This document shows positions 37,164 to 46,390 of a DNA stretch of 64,000 nucleotides, piece by piece. Where the stretch lies: contig NZ_NISK01000003.1 in the NCBI RefSeq assembly GCF_002205675.1, positions 434,001 to 498,000 of the forward strand, given 5' to 3'. This DNA is from Sphingopyxis bauzanensis (GTDB lineage: Bacteria; Pseudomonadota; Alphaproteobacteria; Sphingomonadales; Sphingomonadaceae). The translations under genes were made by a program, and so were the position numbers. Positions within the stretch are counted from its first letter, which is position 1; each line of letters starts with the position of its first letter. A model generated the notes under the pieces. The model was not told the origin of the DNA. It ran no database searches and saw only the letters and a list, made by a program, of their open reading frames with translations.

Positions 37164-38803
37164 CAATTTGTTCCTTCGAGTTTCAGCCAGAGAGCGCCGC
37201 ACGGCGGCAGATGCGCCGGATCGGCGCCGTTGAGCGCAGCGACGGGCGCGCCGCCCTTCCCATGGTCAGCGATATCGATCGTCGCGCCGCCGAGATTGAA
37301 GAGGCAGCGGATATGCTCGCCGTCCGCGATCCGATCGAAACCGAGCAGGTCGCCCTCGGCGATCCAGCGCGCGTCGCGGCCGAGCCGCAGCGCCGGGTGC
37401 GCGGCGCGCTGCGCAACCAGATGGCGCGTGAGGTTGAGCAGCGAAGCGGGATCGGCCTGTTGCCGGTCGACCGCGAGCGCACCGTGCGCGGAGCCCAGCG
37501 GCAGCCACGGATCGGCGCTTGAAAAACCTGCATTCGTTTCGCCCGCCACCCAGGGCAGCGGGGTGCGCGCACCGTCGCGCGACAGCGTCAGCGGCCAGTT
37601 CTTGAGCGCCTCGGGGTCCTTCACCAGCTCGAACGGGATCTCGACCTGGTCGAGCCCGAGTTCTTCGCCATTGTAGAGGATGATATTGCCGCGCAGCGCG
37701 CAGAGCAGCGCCATCTTCATCCGCGCATAGGCCGCCGGGTCGACGCCTTCGGGGGTCCAGCGCGACACCGCGCGCGGCGCGTCGTGATTCTCGAACGCCC
37801 AGCTCGGCCAGCCGAGCCCCGGCGCATCGGGCCATTGTTCGGCCGCCTCGCGCACCAGTTGCGGCGTCAGCCGGTCGGCATAGAGGAAGTCGAAGCCATA
37901 GGCGCTGTTGAGGCGGCCTTCGCCCGCAGTGAACAGCTTCATCTCGCGTACCGCATCGTCGCCGCCGACCTCGGCGACGGTGAAGCTGCCCGGATATTGA
38001 TCGGTCAGCGCGCGGATGCGTTCGAGGAAGAGCGGGATGTCGGGATGCGACTGGTTATGGATTTTCTGCTGGAAATCGAACGGCCGGGTACGGACCTTGT
38101 TCGACGGCGGGGCGGGCGGGTTGTCGCGCAGTTCGGGATCGTGCATCGAGAAGTTGATCGCATCGATGCGAAAGCCGTCGACGCCGCGGTCGAGCCAGAA
38201 ACGCACGACGCCGAGCAGCGCGTCCTGCACCTCCGGGTTGTGGACGTTGAGCTGCGGCTGCGAGCCCAGGAAATTGTGCATATAATATTGGCCGCGCCGC
38301 GCGTCCCATGTCCACGCCGGGCCGCCGAACACCGACTGCCAATTGGTCGGCGGCGACCCGTCGGGCTTCGCATCGGCCCAGACATACCAGTCGGCCTTGT
38401 CATTTTCCTTGCTGGCGCGGCTTTCGGCGAACCATGCATGTTGATCCGACGTGTGCGCGAAGACGAGGTCGGTCGTGACCTTGAGCCCGAGCGCATGCGC
38501 GCGCGCGACGAGCGCGTCGAAATCGGCGAGCGTGCCGAAGATCGGGTCGATGCCCTCATAATCGGCGATGTCGTAGCCGAAATCGTCCATCGGCGAGGGG
38601 TAGAAGGGCGACAGCCAGATCGCGTCGACACCGAGCGAGGCGACATAATCGAGCCGCGCGGTGATGCCGGCGAGGTCTCCGATCCCGTCGCCGTTCGAAT
38701 CGGCGAAGCTGCGCGGGTAGATCTGGTAGATCGCCGCGCCCTTCCACCACGGCGCCTCTACGGCGGCGGGCAAGCTGGCATTCTGGACGAGGGGCTGGGT
38801 CAT
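37163..38803 (-). CDS. GH13 alpha-glucosidase (oligo-1,6-glucosidase type)
   Basis: A 546-residue GH13 enzyme without a signal peptide. The order of motifs is GAAIYQIYPRSFADSNGDGIGDL, DLVFAHTSDQH, GFRIDAIN (nucleophile Asp), FTVAEVGG (acid Glu) and FENHDAPR (third acid). It would cleave alpha-glucosides in the cytoplasm after uptake. I chose the ATG at 38803; one at 38839 overlaps the upstream stop and is possible. Coupled to the GH97 gene by ATGA. Confidence 0.9.
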   Translation of the reverse strand: MTQPLVQNASLPAAVEAPWWKGAAIYQIYPRSFADSNGDGIGDLAGITARLDYVASLGVDAIWLSPFYPSPMDDFGYDIADYEGIDPIFGTLADFDALVARAHALGLKVTTDLVFAHTSDQHAWFAESRASKENDKADWYVWADAKPDGSPPTNWQSVFGGPAWTWDARRGQYYMHNFLGSQPQLNVHNPEVQDALLGVVRFWLDRGVDGFRIDAINFSMHDPELRDNPPAPPSNKVRTRPFDFQQKIHNQSHPDIPLFLERIRALTDQYPGSFTVAEVGGDDAVREMKLFTAGEGRLNSAYGFDFLYADRLTPQLVREAAEQWPDAPGLGWPSWAFENHDAPRAVSRWTPEGVDPAAYARMKMALLCALRGNIILYNGEELGLDQVEIPFELVKDPEALKNWPLTLSRDGARTPLPWVAGETNAGFSSADPWLPLGSAHGALAVDRQQADPASLLNLTRHLVAQRAAHPALRLGRDARWIAEGDLLGFDRIADGEHIRCLFNLGGATIDIADHGKGGAPVAALNGADPAHLPPCGALWLKLEGTN

Positions 38804-38823
38804 CGTGGCGCGTTCTTCGCTTA

Positions 38824-40614
38824 TTAGCTGGCTTGGCAAATGATGGTGCCGAAAGCGGGGAGGGAAAGATGGAGGCTGCCCGGCGCGGCGGGGCTTGCCG
38901 GACAGTCACCGTGGAGCGCGGTAAAGCCCGCGCTTTTCATATCGATGGCAATATTCGCCGACAGCGGCGCCGCCGACGTGTTGAAGGCGAGCAGCACTTC
39001 GCGGCCGGTGTCGGGATCGAAGCGCGATACCGCAAGCAATCCGGGCTTTTCGGAAAAGGCGCGAACCTTTGTCGCGCCGCGCATCAGCGCCGGGGTCTTG
39101 CGCCGGATTTCGGACAGCGTCGCGATATGGCGATAGAGCGGATGCGCGGGATCGAAATTGGCGGTCGCGGTCGTCGCGGCGCTGCCGATCAGATCATTGT
39201 CGTTATACGCCGCTACCTTCGACGCGAACATGGTCTCACGCGCGAGTTGATCCTTGTCATCGGACACGAACCCCTGCTCGTCGCCATAATAAATCGTCGG
39301 CACCCCGCGCAGCGTCAGCAGCATTGCATGGCCGAGCATCACGCGCTGCAGCAGTTCGGCCTCGCTCGCCGCAGGGTTCGCGGCCTTCACGAACATCGCG
39401 AAGCGGCCCATGTCATGATTGCCGAGGAAGGTCGGCAGCTCTTGCGCGGCGCCTGCCCCACCCTTGTAGAGCGCGTCACCGTCGAACAGCCGCGCGAACT
39501 CGCCGGTTCCTTTCGTGCCGCTCAAGGCATCGATCGCGGCGCGCGCGAAACCGAAGTCGAGCACCGCGGGCAAGCCTGCCGCGTGCGTGTACCAGGCGAG
39601 CGCGCCCGGATCGACCGCGTCAACATAGACTTCGCCGAAGATGTGGAAATTGGGAATGCCGCGCGCCTTCGCCCGCGCCAGCATCGCGGGCACGAAGGCT
39701 TGCCAGAATTCGGGGTTCACATGCTTCGCCGTGTCGATGCGAAACCCGTCGATTCCGAATTCGTCGATCCAGCGGCCATAGATGTCGATAAAGCCCTGAA
39801 CGACGTGCGGGTTCTCGGTCGCGAGGTCGTCGAGCCCGGAAAAATCGCCGTATAGTGCGGATTCGCCGACCCAGTCGCTGTTGCCGCGGTTGTGATAATA
39901 GAGCGGATCGTTGAGCCAGGCGGGAACCTTCACCCGCTCCGCGTCCTTCGGTACGACGGGCGTGTAGGCGAAAGCCGGGTCGGTCAGTTTCTTCCAGTTT
40001 TCAAGATCGGCGACATGGTCGCCGGAAAAGCCCGAATTGATTGACGCGCCCCTTATCCCGCCGCGCCGCGAATAAGGAAAATCGGCGAGACTGCGGTAGC
40101 GGAAGCCTCCGGCCGCATCTTCCTTGTAGGTGATCACATCGGCGGTGTGATTGGCGATGATGTCCATATAGACTTTCATCCCACGCTTGTGCGCGGCGTC
40201 GACGAACGCCTTGAATTCGGCATTGGTGCCGAAATGCGGGTCGACCTGCGTGAAGTCGGTGACCCAATAGCCGTGATAGCCGGCGCTTTCGTCGCCTTTC
40301 GGCCCCTGCACCGGCTTGTTCTTGAAGATCGGCGCGAACCAGATCGCGGTCGCCCCCAGACCCTCGATATAATCGAGCCGCTTGGTGAGCCCCGCAAGGT
40401 CGCCGCCATGGAAAAAGCCCTTGGCGGTCGGGTCATAGCCGGTCTGGAGCCGGTCGCCCTCCAGCCCGCCTCGATCATTCTTCGGATCGTCATTCTCGAA
40501 GCGGTCGGGAAGCACGAAATAGATGATTTCGTCCTCGGGTGGGCGCTCGCGGTAATCCGCGGCAGGCGCGGCGCCCGACAGGCTCAGCGCAATGATCGAT
40601 GCGAGCAAGCTCAT
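38824..40614 (-). CDS. Exported GH13 alpha-amylase
   Basis: A 596-residue enzyme with signal peptide MSLLASIIALSLSGAAPAADY. GH13 motifs: YMDIIANHTAD, GFRIDTAKHV (nucleophile), HIFGEVY (acid) and FLGNHDMGRF. It should cut starch or maltodextrins outside the inner membrane, feeding the TonB system. The start overlaps the halogenase stop (ATGA), which rules out the longer open frame. The C-terminal 80 residues form a beta-sandwich-like tail. Confidence 0.9.
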   Translation of the reverse strand: MSLLASIIALSLSGAAPAADYRERPPEDEIIYFVLPDRFENDDPKNDRGGLEGDRLQTGYDPTAKGFFHGGDLAGLTKRLDYIEGLGATAIWFAPIFKNKPVQGPKGDESAGYHGYWVTDFTQVDPHFGTNAEFKAFVDAAHKRGMKVYMDIIANHTADVITYKEDAAGGFRYRSLADFPYSRRGGIRGASINSGFSGDHVADLENWKKLTDPAFAYTPVVPKDAERVKVPAWLNDPLYYHNRGNSDWVGESALYGDFSGLDDLATENPHVVQGFIDIYGRWIDEFGIDGFRIDTAKHVNPEFWQAFVPAMLARAKARGIPNFHIFGEVYVDAVDPGALAWYTHAAGLPAVLDFGFARAAIDALSGTKGTGEFARLFDGDALYKGGAGAAQELPTFLGNHDMGRFAMFVKAANPAASEAELLQRVMLGHAMLLTLRGVPTIYYGDEQGFVSDDKDQLARETMFASKVAAYNDNDLIGSAATTATANFDPAHPLYRHIATLSEIRRKTPALMRGATKVRAFSEKPGLLAVSRFDPDTGREVLLAFNTSAAPLSANIAIDMKSAGFTALHGDCPASPAAPGSLHLSLPAFGTIICQAS

Positions 40615-42119
40615 GCGGGCACTCCTGCAGCGCAATGCTGCGCGATAAATTCGTCGTGGCCAGGCAAATGCGATGCGGTGCGCGCGACGATCGTTTCGAT
40701 GTCGGCGAAAAAGCTCGCCAGTTCGTCGTGCGTCAGCTGGTCGGCCATCGGATGATAGCCATCGGGCATGATATTCTGACCCGTGAGCACCTGGAACCAG
40801 CCGATTTCGATGAATAGTTCGTCGCCTTCGCGAACGATCTGGCCCTGACTCCTGAACAGCTCGATCTTGTGCGCGAGCGTTTCGGGAATGCCCATCTCGC
40901 GGCAACGGATCCAGAAGGGCGAGTCAGTGCGCTGGTTGGCGTGATAGTGGAGGATGACGAAGTCGCGGATGCGTTCGTAATCGAAGCGGACCCGGCGGTT
41001 ATAGGCATCGATGTTGGCGGCATCGAAATCGCGATCGGGAAAATGGGCGAGCAGCTTCGCGATGCCGTTCTGGATCAGGTGGATGCTGGTCGATTCGAGC
41101 GGCTCAAGGAAGCCCGAGGCGAGGCCCAGTGCGACGACATTTCCGTTCCACGCTTTCCTGCGCATGCCGGTGCGGAAGCGCAGCATTCGCGGTTCAGCGA
41201 GCGGGCGGCCCTCGACATTGGCGAGCAGGGTCGCAGTCGCCTCATCCTCGCTGATGAAGTCGCTGCAAAAAACATGGCCGTTGCCGGTCCGGTGTTGGAG
41301 CGGGATGCGCCATTGCCAGCCGGCTTTATGCGCGATCGCCTGCGTATAAGGCCGCGCCGGGCCGGCATTTTCGCTCGGCACCGCGATGGCGCGGTCGCAG
41401 GGAAGCCAGTGAGTCCAGTCCTCAAACCCGGTTCCGAGCGCCTCCTCGATCAGCAGCGCGCGAAAGCCCGAACAGTCGATGAAGATCTCGCCGTCGATCG
41501 CCGTGCCATCTTCCAGCACGACCGCCTCGACATGGCCCGTTTCACCGTTCCGCCTGACGCCGAAAATCTTGCCCTCGGTACGTTCGGCCCCGGCCTGTTC
41601 GGCGATTTTGCGCAGATAGGCGGCATAAAGCGCGGCGTCGAAATGAAAGGCATAGGCGATGCCGTCGAGGCTCGTGTTCGGGATCTGCGGCAGCCGCGCA
41701 AAGCGGTTCTGTCGCCCCGCGGTTTCGTTCAGCGAATAATCGCCGAGCCGCCCCGCGATGCCCTCGTTCCGGCCGCGAAGCCAATATTGCGGGAATTGCA
41801 GCATGCCAAGGCTGCGCCCGATCTGCCCGAACGCGTGCATATAGACGTCGCCGATCCGGCCCCAGTCGTGGAACTGGATGCCAAGCTTGAACGTCCCGCC
41901 GGTTTCGCGAATGAACTCATTCTCGTCGATACCGATCAGCGCATTGAACAGGCGGATCGCCGGGATGGTCGCCTCGCCGACCCCGACGGTGCCGATCTCG
42001 TCGCTCTCGACCAGCCGGATCGACAGATTGTCCATCGTGCGCGACAGCGCCGCGGCGGCCATCCAGCCCGCGGTTCCGCCGCCGACGATCACAACCTTCG
42101 TGATGCGACTGTCGCCCAC
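40611..42119 (-). CDS. Flavin-dependent tryptophan halogenase family protein
   Basis: A 502-residue FAD protein. The nucleotide motif GGGTAGWMAAAAL lies at about 13-25, VGVGEATIP contains the family GxGEATxP segment, and GWQWRIPLQHR contains the WxWxIP signature. Biochemically known relatives chlorinate or brominate indoles, but members placed between TonB receptors and glycosidases are common in sphingomonads and Caulobacter and their role there is unproven. GTG start at 42119 with GAGGGAA upstream. Confidence 0.87.
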   Translation of the reverse strand: MGDSRITKVVIVGGGTAGWMAAAALSRTMDNLSIRLVESDEIGTVGVGEATIPAIRLFNALIGIDENEFIRETGGTFKLGIQFHDWGRIGDVYMHAFGQIGRSLGMLQFPQYWLRGRNEGIAGRLGDYSLNETAGRQNRFARLPQIPNTSLDGIAYAFHFDAALYAAYLRKIAEQAGAERTEGKIFGVRRNGETGHVEAVVLEDGTAIDGEIFIDCSGFRALLIEEALGTGFEDWTHWLPCDRAIAVPSENAGPARPYTQAIAHKAGWQWRIPLQHRTGNGHVFCSDFISEDEATATLLANVEGRPLAEPRMLRFRTGMRRKAWNGNVVALGLASGFLEPLESTSIHLIQNGIAKLLAHFPDRDFDAANIDAYNRRVRFDYERIRDFVILHYHANQRTDSPFWIRCREMGIPETLAHKIELFRSQGQIVREGDELFIEIGWFQVLTGQNIMPDGYHPMADQLTHDELASFFADIETIVARTASHLPGHDEFIAQHCAAGVPA

Positions 42120-42180
42120 CCTGTTCAATTCCCTCTTGTCCGGAAGCGGGCCGGACTTGTGCGCCGGCCCGCTCGTCCCG

Positions 42181-44931
42181 TCAGAACTTATAGGTGATAC
42201 CGGCCATGAAGTTGCGACCATAATTCTGATAGTCGCGGATCTGGCGCGGATCATTATTGTAATAGGTCACGAACGGCTCGTTGGTCAGGTTCGACGCCTG
42301 CAGCAGGACGCCCAGCCCTTCGAGCGCGCCGCTCTGGAAGGTATAGCCGACCTGCGCGTCGACGACGAATTCGCTCTTGGCCATGAACATGTCGCGCGCG
42401 AGGCTGATCGTCGAAACTTCGGCGAGGAATTTCGAGCGGTAGCGGCCCGACGCGCGCACCTGGAAGCCGTCCTTTTCGAAATAGGCGGTTCCGTTGATGA
42501 CCCATTTCGACAGGCCGGGCATCGAAATCGCGTCCTCCGTGCCCTCGCGCACGCGGCTCTTGGTATAGGAGGCGCTGCCGAGCACCCCGAAGCCGTCGAG
42601 TGCCTGCGTGAGGTTCGCGAAGGGCAGCGATAAGGATGCTTCGGCGCCATAGACGCGCCCGGCATTGCCGTTCAGCCACTGCTTGCTGAGACCCGCGCGC
42701 GTGCCGACCGTTCCGCCGTCGGGAACTTCGAAGTCGGTGAAGTCGAACGGATTGACCTGACGATAGATGTAATTTTCGAGATATTTGTAGAAGCCGCCGA
42801 CCGAGACATAGCCGCCTTGGCCGAAATATTTCTCGAGCCCGACATCGACCGTGTCGGCCATCAGCGGACGCAGCCGCGCATTGCCGAGGTCGAGCGACCA
42901 GGGCGACGCGTTGACGTCTGTGTTGTTGCGCTTCGATGTATCAAAATTGACGCCGCCGCCGGGCTTCAGCTGGTCCATGCGCGCACGCGCCAACACGCGC
43001 GCGGCGCCGAAGCGCAGGAAGCTGTTGTCGGCGAACTCGATCGACAAGTTCATGCTCGGCAGGATGTCGGTATATTTGGCGCCGTCGGTCACCGGCGTCG
43101 ACTGGGTCACGCCGCCCACGACCTGCGCATAGAAGCTCGAGCCCGTCTGGTCCGAATGAATGACCTGGACGCCGACGTTTCCGCGGATCGGCGTGCTGCC
43201 CGCATCGGCGTTGAAATTCGCCTGGACGAAGCCGGTCAGCACCTTTTCGCGGATCGTATAATCGTTGAAGACGCGCGCCGGGTCAAAGCCCGCACCGTCG
43301 GTCAGATTATAATTTCCGTCATTGTAGAAACGCCAGCTGTCGAACGCGACCATGCCGGGGATGCCGATGAAGTCGAGCGACACCGGATCATAGAGATAAT
43401 CGGCAGGCACCGCAGTGTTCGCCGGATAATTTTTGCTCGTCAGCACGAAGCCGCGGTCGTCGAGACTTTTCTTGCGGTCGGAATAGTTGGCGCCGACGCG
43501 CAGGCTGCTGATCACGCCGCCCAGTTCCTGCGTCGCTTGCAGGCGCAGCGATTTCAGCTGGTCCTTGACGCGCGGCGTGTTGACGAACCCGTCCTGGCAG
43601 TTGGGCACCGCGCCGCCGCAGCTGTTCCAGCCCTGCGGATCGGTGATCACGAACAAATTGGGATCGGCATAGTCGAGCGAGGGGTCGAACATGATCCCGC
43701 CGTTCGGGCGCATTTCGAAGCCGAGCGCGGTTTCGCGCGCGCCGACGTTCTGGCCGCGACCGGTGCCGAGATAGATTTCGAGATTTTCCTCGGTCTTCTT
43801 GATCCGCGAATAGCCGAGGTCGAGTTCGAGCGTCAGTTTCTCGTTGGGCTTGAACTGGGCGTTCCAGCCGCCCGCGATGATCGTCGAGTCGCGATGGACG
43901 ACGTCGTTGCGCATCACGGCTTCGGTGCCCGTCCAGACGCCCTTGGTCACCAGACCATCTTCGACGGTGAAACCGGGCTGCAGCGTCGAATTGCCCCAGA
44001 AGAGCGGGAATTCGATCCCGCGCAGGCGCTGTTCGTCCTTGAACTTCGACCAATAGCCGTCGATTGTCGTGTGGAACTTGTCGCTGGGTTCCCATTCGAC
44101 GACCGCCATCACGCCGTCGCGCTTCAGTTCGTTCGACTTCACATAGGGCTTGGCGCCACCGATGACGAAAGCGGTGTTCGTGCCGTCGGTCGCCTCGGGA
44201 TAACCCCAGGCGTTGAACCGTTCCTCGGCGGTCGGCGACTGCATGCGCGCGTAACCGATCGCCCAGCCGAGCGTGCCGTCGGCATTCTGGTCGATATAGG
44301 AGATGTTGGCGCGGTAGCCCTTGTTCGAGATGTCGGGGTTGAGCTTACCGAGATCGTTGATCTCGAAACGGGCGCCCGCCGCGATCGTGCGCTTGCCATA
44401 GGCGAGCGGCCGCACCGTCCGCATGTCGATCGTGCCGCCGATTGCCTGCCCGATCAGCGAAGCGTCGGGGGTCTTGTAGACGATCGCGCCATTGAGCAGT
44501 TCGGACGGATATTGGTCGAGCTCGACGCCGCGGTTGTTGCTCGCCGAAACCTGTTCGCGGCCGTTGAGCAGGGTCGTGGTGAAGTCGGGCGCGAGGCCGC
44601 GGATCGACACGACATTGGCGCGGCCATCGAGGCGCTGCGTCGCGAGGCCCGGCAGGCGCGACAACGATTCGGCGATCGACAGGTCGGGCAGCTTGCCGAT
44701 GTCTTCGGCCGAGACGACCTCGACGATCGAGGTGTTGATCTTCTTGGCCTGAACCGAATTGTTGATCGCGCCGCGGATGCCGCTGACGACGATCTCGTCC
44801 TCGGCGGGTGCTTCATCGACGGGTGCGGTGCTCGCGTCCTGCGCCATCGCGGTTGCGGGCAGCAAGAAGGTCAAGGCAAGGCCGAGCGCGATGGCGCTGA
44901 CACCGCGGTTGAGATTGTTCGGCAAGATCAT
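42181..44931 (-). CDS. TonB-dependent receptor for maltodextrin-type sugars
   Basis: A 916-residue outer-membrane receptor. The signal peptide ends at LPATAMAQ, the TonB box region reads EDEIVVSGIRGAI, the plug domain follows (IGKLPDLSIAESLSRLPGLA, NVVSIRGLAPDF, LIGQAIGGTIDM) and the barrel ends in the aromatic residue Phe (GITYKF). Uptake substrate inferred from the downstream amylases. GGGGAG six bases before the ATG. First gene of the operon and preceded by a LacI-type operator at 45076-45087. Confidence 0.9.
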   Translation of the reverse strand: MILPNNLNRGVSAIALGLALTFLLPATAMAQDASTAPVDEAPAEDEIVVSGIRGAINNSVQAKKINTSIVEVVSAEDIGKLPDLSIAESLSRLPGLATQRLDGRANVVSIRGLAPDFTTTLLNGREQVSASNNRGVELDQYPSELLNGAIVYKTPDASLIGQAIGGTIDMRTVRPLAYGKRTIAAGARFEINDLGKLNPDISNKGYRANISYIDQNADGTLGWAIGYARMQSPTAEERFNAWGYPEATDGTNTAFVIGGAKPYVKSNELKRDGVMAVVEWEPSDKFHTTIDGYWSKFKDEQRLRGIEFPLFWGNSTLQPGFTVEDGLVTKGVWTGTEAVMRNDVVHRDSTIIAGGWNAQFKPNEKLTLELDLGYSRIKKTEENLEIYLGTGRGQNVGARETALGFEMRPNGGIMFDPSLDYADPNLFVITDPQGWNSCGGAVPNCQDGFVNTPRVKDQLKSLRLQATQELGGVISSLRVGANYSDRKKSLDDRGFVLTSKNYPANTAVPADYLYDPVSLDFIGIPGMVAFDSWRFYNDGNYNLTDGAGFDPARVFNDYTIREKVLTGFVQANFNADAGSTPIRGNVGVQVIHSDQTGSSFYAQVVGGVTQSTPVTDGAKYTDILPSMNLSIEFADNSFLRFGAARVLARARMDQLKPGGGVNFDTSKRNNTDVNASPWSLDLGNARLRPLMADTVDVGLEKYFGQGGYVSVGGFYKYLENYIYRQVNPFDFTDFEVPDGGTVGTRAGLSKQWLNGNAGRVYGAEASLSLPFANLTQALDGFGVLGSASYTKSRVREGTEDAISMPGLSKWVINGTAYFEKDGFQVRASGRYRSKFLAEVSTISLARDMFMAKSEFVVDAQVGYTFQSGALEGLGVLLQASNLTNEPFVTYYNNDPRQIRDYQNYGRNFMAGITYKF

Positions 44932-45075
44932 GTGTGGCTCCCCTGGCACGGACGGGTGGTCTTGACCCATGCATCGGGAGGGGGACGCGGCGCGTCCGTC
45001 AGGCTCCTCTCCAACATATGGGTTTTCCCATCTTGAGCCTCGCAATTGAAACCAATCACGCCGCGCCGCCATAGG

Positions 45076-45087
45076 GTATACGTATAC
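45076..45087. promoter_or_regulatory. LacI-type operator of the starch locus, copy 1
   Basis: A perfect 12-base palindrome GTATACGTATAC in the 319-base gap between the divergent TonB receptor and lacI genes. It lies 145 bases before the receptor ATG and 164 bases before the regulator ATG. A near copy occurs before the MFS gene at 46293. Central CG with symmetrical arms is typical for LacI-family sites. Confidence 0.75.
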
Positions 45088-45250
45088 GCATAATATGCGG
45101 AGCAGCGCCCTGTCGCAGAAATACAACGCTTTGAGCGCCGAAAACGGCGGGACTCCGGCCTGTGCAAATTCTTGGCATAGACCGGACCAATCGCTAGTCT
45201 CCGGGGCAGGCGGCGGCCATCGACAAGACCGCGGCATCAGGGAGAGAGAC

Positions 45251-46285
45251 ATGGGGCGCCAGCCCTCGGCGAAGCCCACGAGTTTCGACATCGCCTATCT
45301 GGCGGGCGTCTCGCAGCCGACCGTGTCGCGCGCGCTGCGCGGCAGCAAATCGGTCAGCGCCGCGACCCGCGCCAACATTCAGCGTATCGCGCAGGAACTC
45401 AACTATACCGTCGACAAGAACGCATCGAGCCTGCGCTCGCAACGTACCCACACGCTCGCCCTGCTCTTCTTCGAGGATCCGAACCCCGACGAATCGATGA
45501 TCAACCCCTTCTTCCTGTCGATGCTGGGGTCGATCACGCGCGAATGCGCGCGGCGCGGCTATGACCTGCTGATCAGTTTCCAGCAGATGCACAATGACTG
45601 GCACGTCACCTATCAGGACAGCCATCGCTCCGACGGGATCATCCTGCTGGGCTATGGCGATTATCAGCTTTACCTCACCAAGCTAGAGCATCTTGTCGAG
45701 ATGGGGACAAAGTTCGTGCGCTGGGGATCGGTATCCGAAGACGGTATCGGGCTGACCGTCGGATCGGACAATGTCGGCGCGGGCGAGCAAGCGGGCGCGC
45801 ATCTGGTCGAGGTCGGGCGCCGCCGTATCGCCTTCCTCGGCGACGCGTCGGACCATGCGCCCGAATTCCAGGACCGTTACGACGGACTTTGCCGCGCGAT
45901 GCGCGCCGCGGGTGTCGAACCCGACCCGGCGCTGCAGCGCGACGCGGTGTCGTCGGAGGATTCGGGCTATGCCGCCGCAAGGTCGCTGATCGAAGGCGGC
46001 CAGTCTTTCGACGCGGTCTTCGCCGCGAGCGATCTGATCGCCATCGGCGCGATGCGCGCGCTGACCGAAGCGGGGCTGCGGCTGCCGCAGGACGTCGCGA
46101 TCATCGGCTTCGACGATATCCCGGCCGCCAGCCAGACCACGCCGACGCTGACCACGGTGATGCAGGATATGAAGGGCGCGGGAACATTGCTCGTCGATGC
46201 GTTGCTCGCGCGCATCGACGACCGCCCGGTCGAAGAGCGGATATTGCCGGCCCGGCTGATCCGGCGCCAGAGCACGGCGGTCTGA
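45251..46285 (+). CDS. LacI-family regulator of the starch/maltose locus
   Basis: A 344-residue repressor. The helix-turn-helix and hinge read [20 protein letters not shown] to [14 protein letters not shown]; the periplasmic-binding-protein-like sensor domain follows ([57 protein letters not shown]). It stands between the two transcription units that carry GTATACGTATAC-like sites and so probably controls both, released by a maltose-type sugar. ATG at 45251 has GGGAGAGAG upstream. Confidence 0.9.
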   Translation: MGRQPSAKPTSFDIAYLAGVSQPTVSRALRGSKSVSAATRANIQRIAQELNYTVDKNASSLRSQRTHTLALLFFEDPNPDESMINPFFLSMLGSITRECARRGYDLLISFQQMHNDWHVTYQDSHRSDGIILLGYGDYQLYLTKLEHLVEMGTKFVRWGSVSEDGIGLTVGSDNVGAGEQAGAHLVEVGRRRIAFLGDASDHAPEFQDRYDGLCRAMRAAGVEPDPALQRDAVSSEDSGYAAARSLIEGGQSFDAVFAASDLIAIGAMRALTEAGLRLPQDVAIIGFDDIPAASQTTPTLTTVMQDMKGAGTLLVDALLARIDDRPVEERILPARLIRRQSTAV

Positions 46286-46292
46286 CACTAAC

Positions 46293-46304
46293 GTATTCGT
46301 ATAC
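46293..46304. promoter_or_regulatory. LacI-type operator of the starch locus, copy 2
   Basis: GTATTCGTATAC differs from the upstream site GTATACGTATAC at one base and shares the flanking G. It lies eight bases after the lacI stop and 87 bases before the MFS transporter start, the right place to control that promoter. Confidence 0.7.
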
Positions 46305-46390
46305 GTAGCCGCACCGCGCTTGCCCTGCCCCGCGCGCGCTGCGACACCCGGACCAACGCGAGCCGCGACGGCGGCCGCAAGGGGAGACGC

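Noticed and set aside
45251-46285. Second regulator gene antisense to lacI
   Set aside because: Minus-strand frames here lack any DNA-binding motif and are shadows of the clear LacI coding sequence.
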